Below, in pieces: positions 62,560 through 64,000 of a stretch of 64,000 nt of DNA. This DNA is from Inia geoffrensis (Eukaryota; Chordata; Mammalia; Artiodactyla; Iniidae), in assembly GCA_036417435.1 (NCBI GenBank), contig CM070901.1:165498044-165562043 (forward strand), read 5' to 3'. Below the pieces are notes generated by a model, which saw only the letters and a list, made by a program, of their open reading frames with translations, was not told the DNA's origin and searched no databases. The position numbers were made by a program, and so were the translations under genes. Numbering within the stretch: position 1 is the first letter of the stretch; each line of letters starts with the position of its first letter.

Positions 62560-64000
62560 CCTCCTACCTTGACAAATACACTTTCATAATGACACACTGA
62601 AAAGTATGTTTTGATTTTTTTATACAGAGAAAGCCATCAAAGTACCAAAGATGATTGAATTTAATTATCATTGAGCATGCAGGGGTGTTTTGTTAGATGA
62701 GGGTCAGCAATGTTAGATGAGTGAAAAAACAAAGATGTGAATAATTAATAAATTATTATATCTTCATTCCATAAAACCTAGTTTTCTTGCTTTGATTTCA
62801 GCAAAATTACCAATTGTGTTGCTATAATTAAATTTTCACACAATTTGTATTCTGCTGATAGTAATGTCTAACTAGATCACCTTTCCTTAGTCTGGTTATT
62901 TTTTTTTTTCAGTTTTTTAAAATTTCAATTTGAGGAAACTTTGTTCTGCTGAGGTAGTAGCAGTTAGAATTGAAAATAAATTTTCAATACTTAATACTTA
63001 AATTTAGAGATGAATTATAAGTGTTACATAACATGTTCAAATATTTAAATGGTGTGTGTATGATAAATTATCATCAGCACAGAACATATTACAATGTATC
63101 TTAATGACATCATATAAATCCCTATATCTTATATCACGACTTTTACCATCTCATTAAGCAATGTCTAGATCCATAACAGTAAAGAATTGGCAAGAATACT
63201 TCTTCCATATCATGCTTCGCCTTCATTTACAAATGTAAGTGTAAAATGCATTGTTCAATGCTGCAGAACGTTCCTCAGCCATCATACGCTACTATTGCAA
63301 ATACCACGCTACCCACTGGAACACGAAGTGAAGCAAGAAAATGGATGCTAGCACTTTCTGGGAAACAATACTCCCTTACGAAGGAATCTACGCATTCATG
63401 CTCTCTGAGAGGAAAGATTTGACCAGTTAATTAATCTGCATTTTCTCTTACCTAAGGGCTTTCCCCAGTCTCCCCCACACTCCAAACAGTGGCTGTCTGC
63501 AATTTCAGCAGCAGTGGAAACCTTCCGGCAGAGCGATGCAATCGTCTTTTGTTTGGAGGACTGAGGCAAGAGGTGTGGAGAAGCATCTGTTTCCATGGGG
63601 CCGAATGGTGTTAGGGCTGAGTAGATGCTGAGGGTTTGAGTTTACACTGTGCAGCGCTGAGCACTGTGTCCTGAGTGGCAGATGCCCATGTGGTCCTTAA
63701 TAAATGACTTTTGGGGTACTTTTTATATCAAGGGCCCTTTATGGGTGGGAACCTCTCTGGTTACTTGTAAATGTAGCACTGAGCTATGGCCACGGAGGTG
63801 TTGTGTCACACTGAACATACCCGAAGGTGAGGACCTACACTTTTATATGTGAAGAGGGCAATTCCCAGAGAAAGTGGAGGTTGAGGACTAGGCGGACACC
63901 CCAAGAGGTGGGCATTATAACCACTGTCTCTCACACCACCATAGCATTATAACCAACACCTTAACATCACCACTGGATTATAACCGCCACCTTTTCCAGG
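62560..64000. other. AT-rich region with a tandem repeat at the window edge
   Basis: From 62560 the base composition becomes AT-rich with no recognised gene or transposon. Near the right edge 'attataacc' recurs at 63914, 63946 and 63977 (spacing 32 and 31). Sequence continuing past the window may extend it. Confidence 0.6.

Noticed and set aside
63396..63596. A 66-codon minus-strand frame
   Set aside because: No family resemblance, no splice context and an AT-rich setting; it is probably chance.
58830..63600. Possible 3' end of the next gene in the human order (PDIK1L)
   Set aside because: I found no protein-kinase coding exon or other recognisable part of that gene, so it probably lies beyond the window.

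Overview
The window is mammalian nuclear DNA, almost certainly from a cetacean or a close cetartiodactyl. It carries at least 15 tRNA-derived SINEs of the CHR type, which open with a variant of 'ggacttccctggtggtccagtgg'. Some have the long body that is abundant in whales and dolphins. L1 3' ends of the cetartiodactyl type, old MIR and L2 copies, hAT fossils and LTRs are also present. Genes are split by GT-AG introns. I see no CRISPR array, operon or prokaryotic feature.

The gene order matches the human 1p36.11 block, read backwards. From left to right it runs: a zona-pellucida-domain gene, probably ZPLD2 (minus, 3.6-16.2 kb, broken); CATSPER4 (minus, 17.4-31.9 kb, 11 coding exons, intact 450 aa frame); CNKSR1 (minus, 32.7-43.1 kb, 21 coding exons, intact 710 aa frame); the small membrane-protein gene ZNF593OS (plus, 47.3-47.9 kb, 63 aa); ZNF593 (minus, 48.3-49.1 kb, 134 aa); C1orf232 (plus, 50.5-54.0 kb, 185 aa); and FAM110D (minus, 55.1-58.2 kb, 270 aa). 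The first 3.6 kb and everything past about 58.2 kb hold no gene I can recognise.

The genes do not form a pathway. CATSPER4 is a pore subunit of the sperm calcium channel. CNKSR1 is a scaffold of the RAS-RAF pathway. ZNF593 is a nucleolar 60S ribosome-assembly factor. FAM110D belongs to a centrosome/spindle-pole family. C1orf232 and ZNF593OS have no established function. The most interesting biology is the decay of the ZP-domain gene: its mucin-like exon changes frame three times, two ZP exons carry further frameshifts, and one exon lacks a visible splice acceptor. CATSPER4 and CNKSR1 next door are clean over about 3.5 kb of joined coding sequence, so the damage is unlikely to be sequencing error. 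I did not find a new type of biological system.
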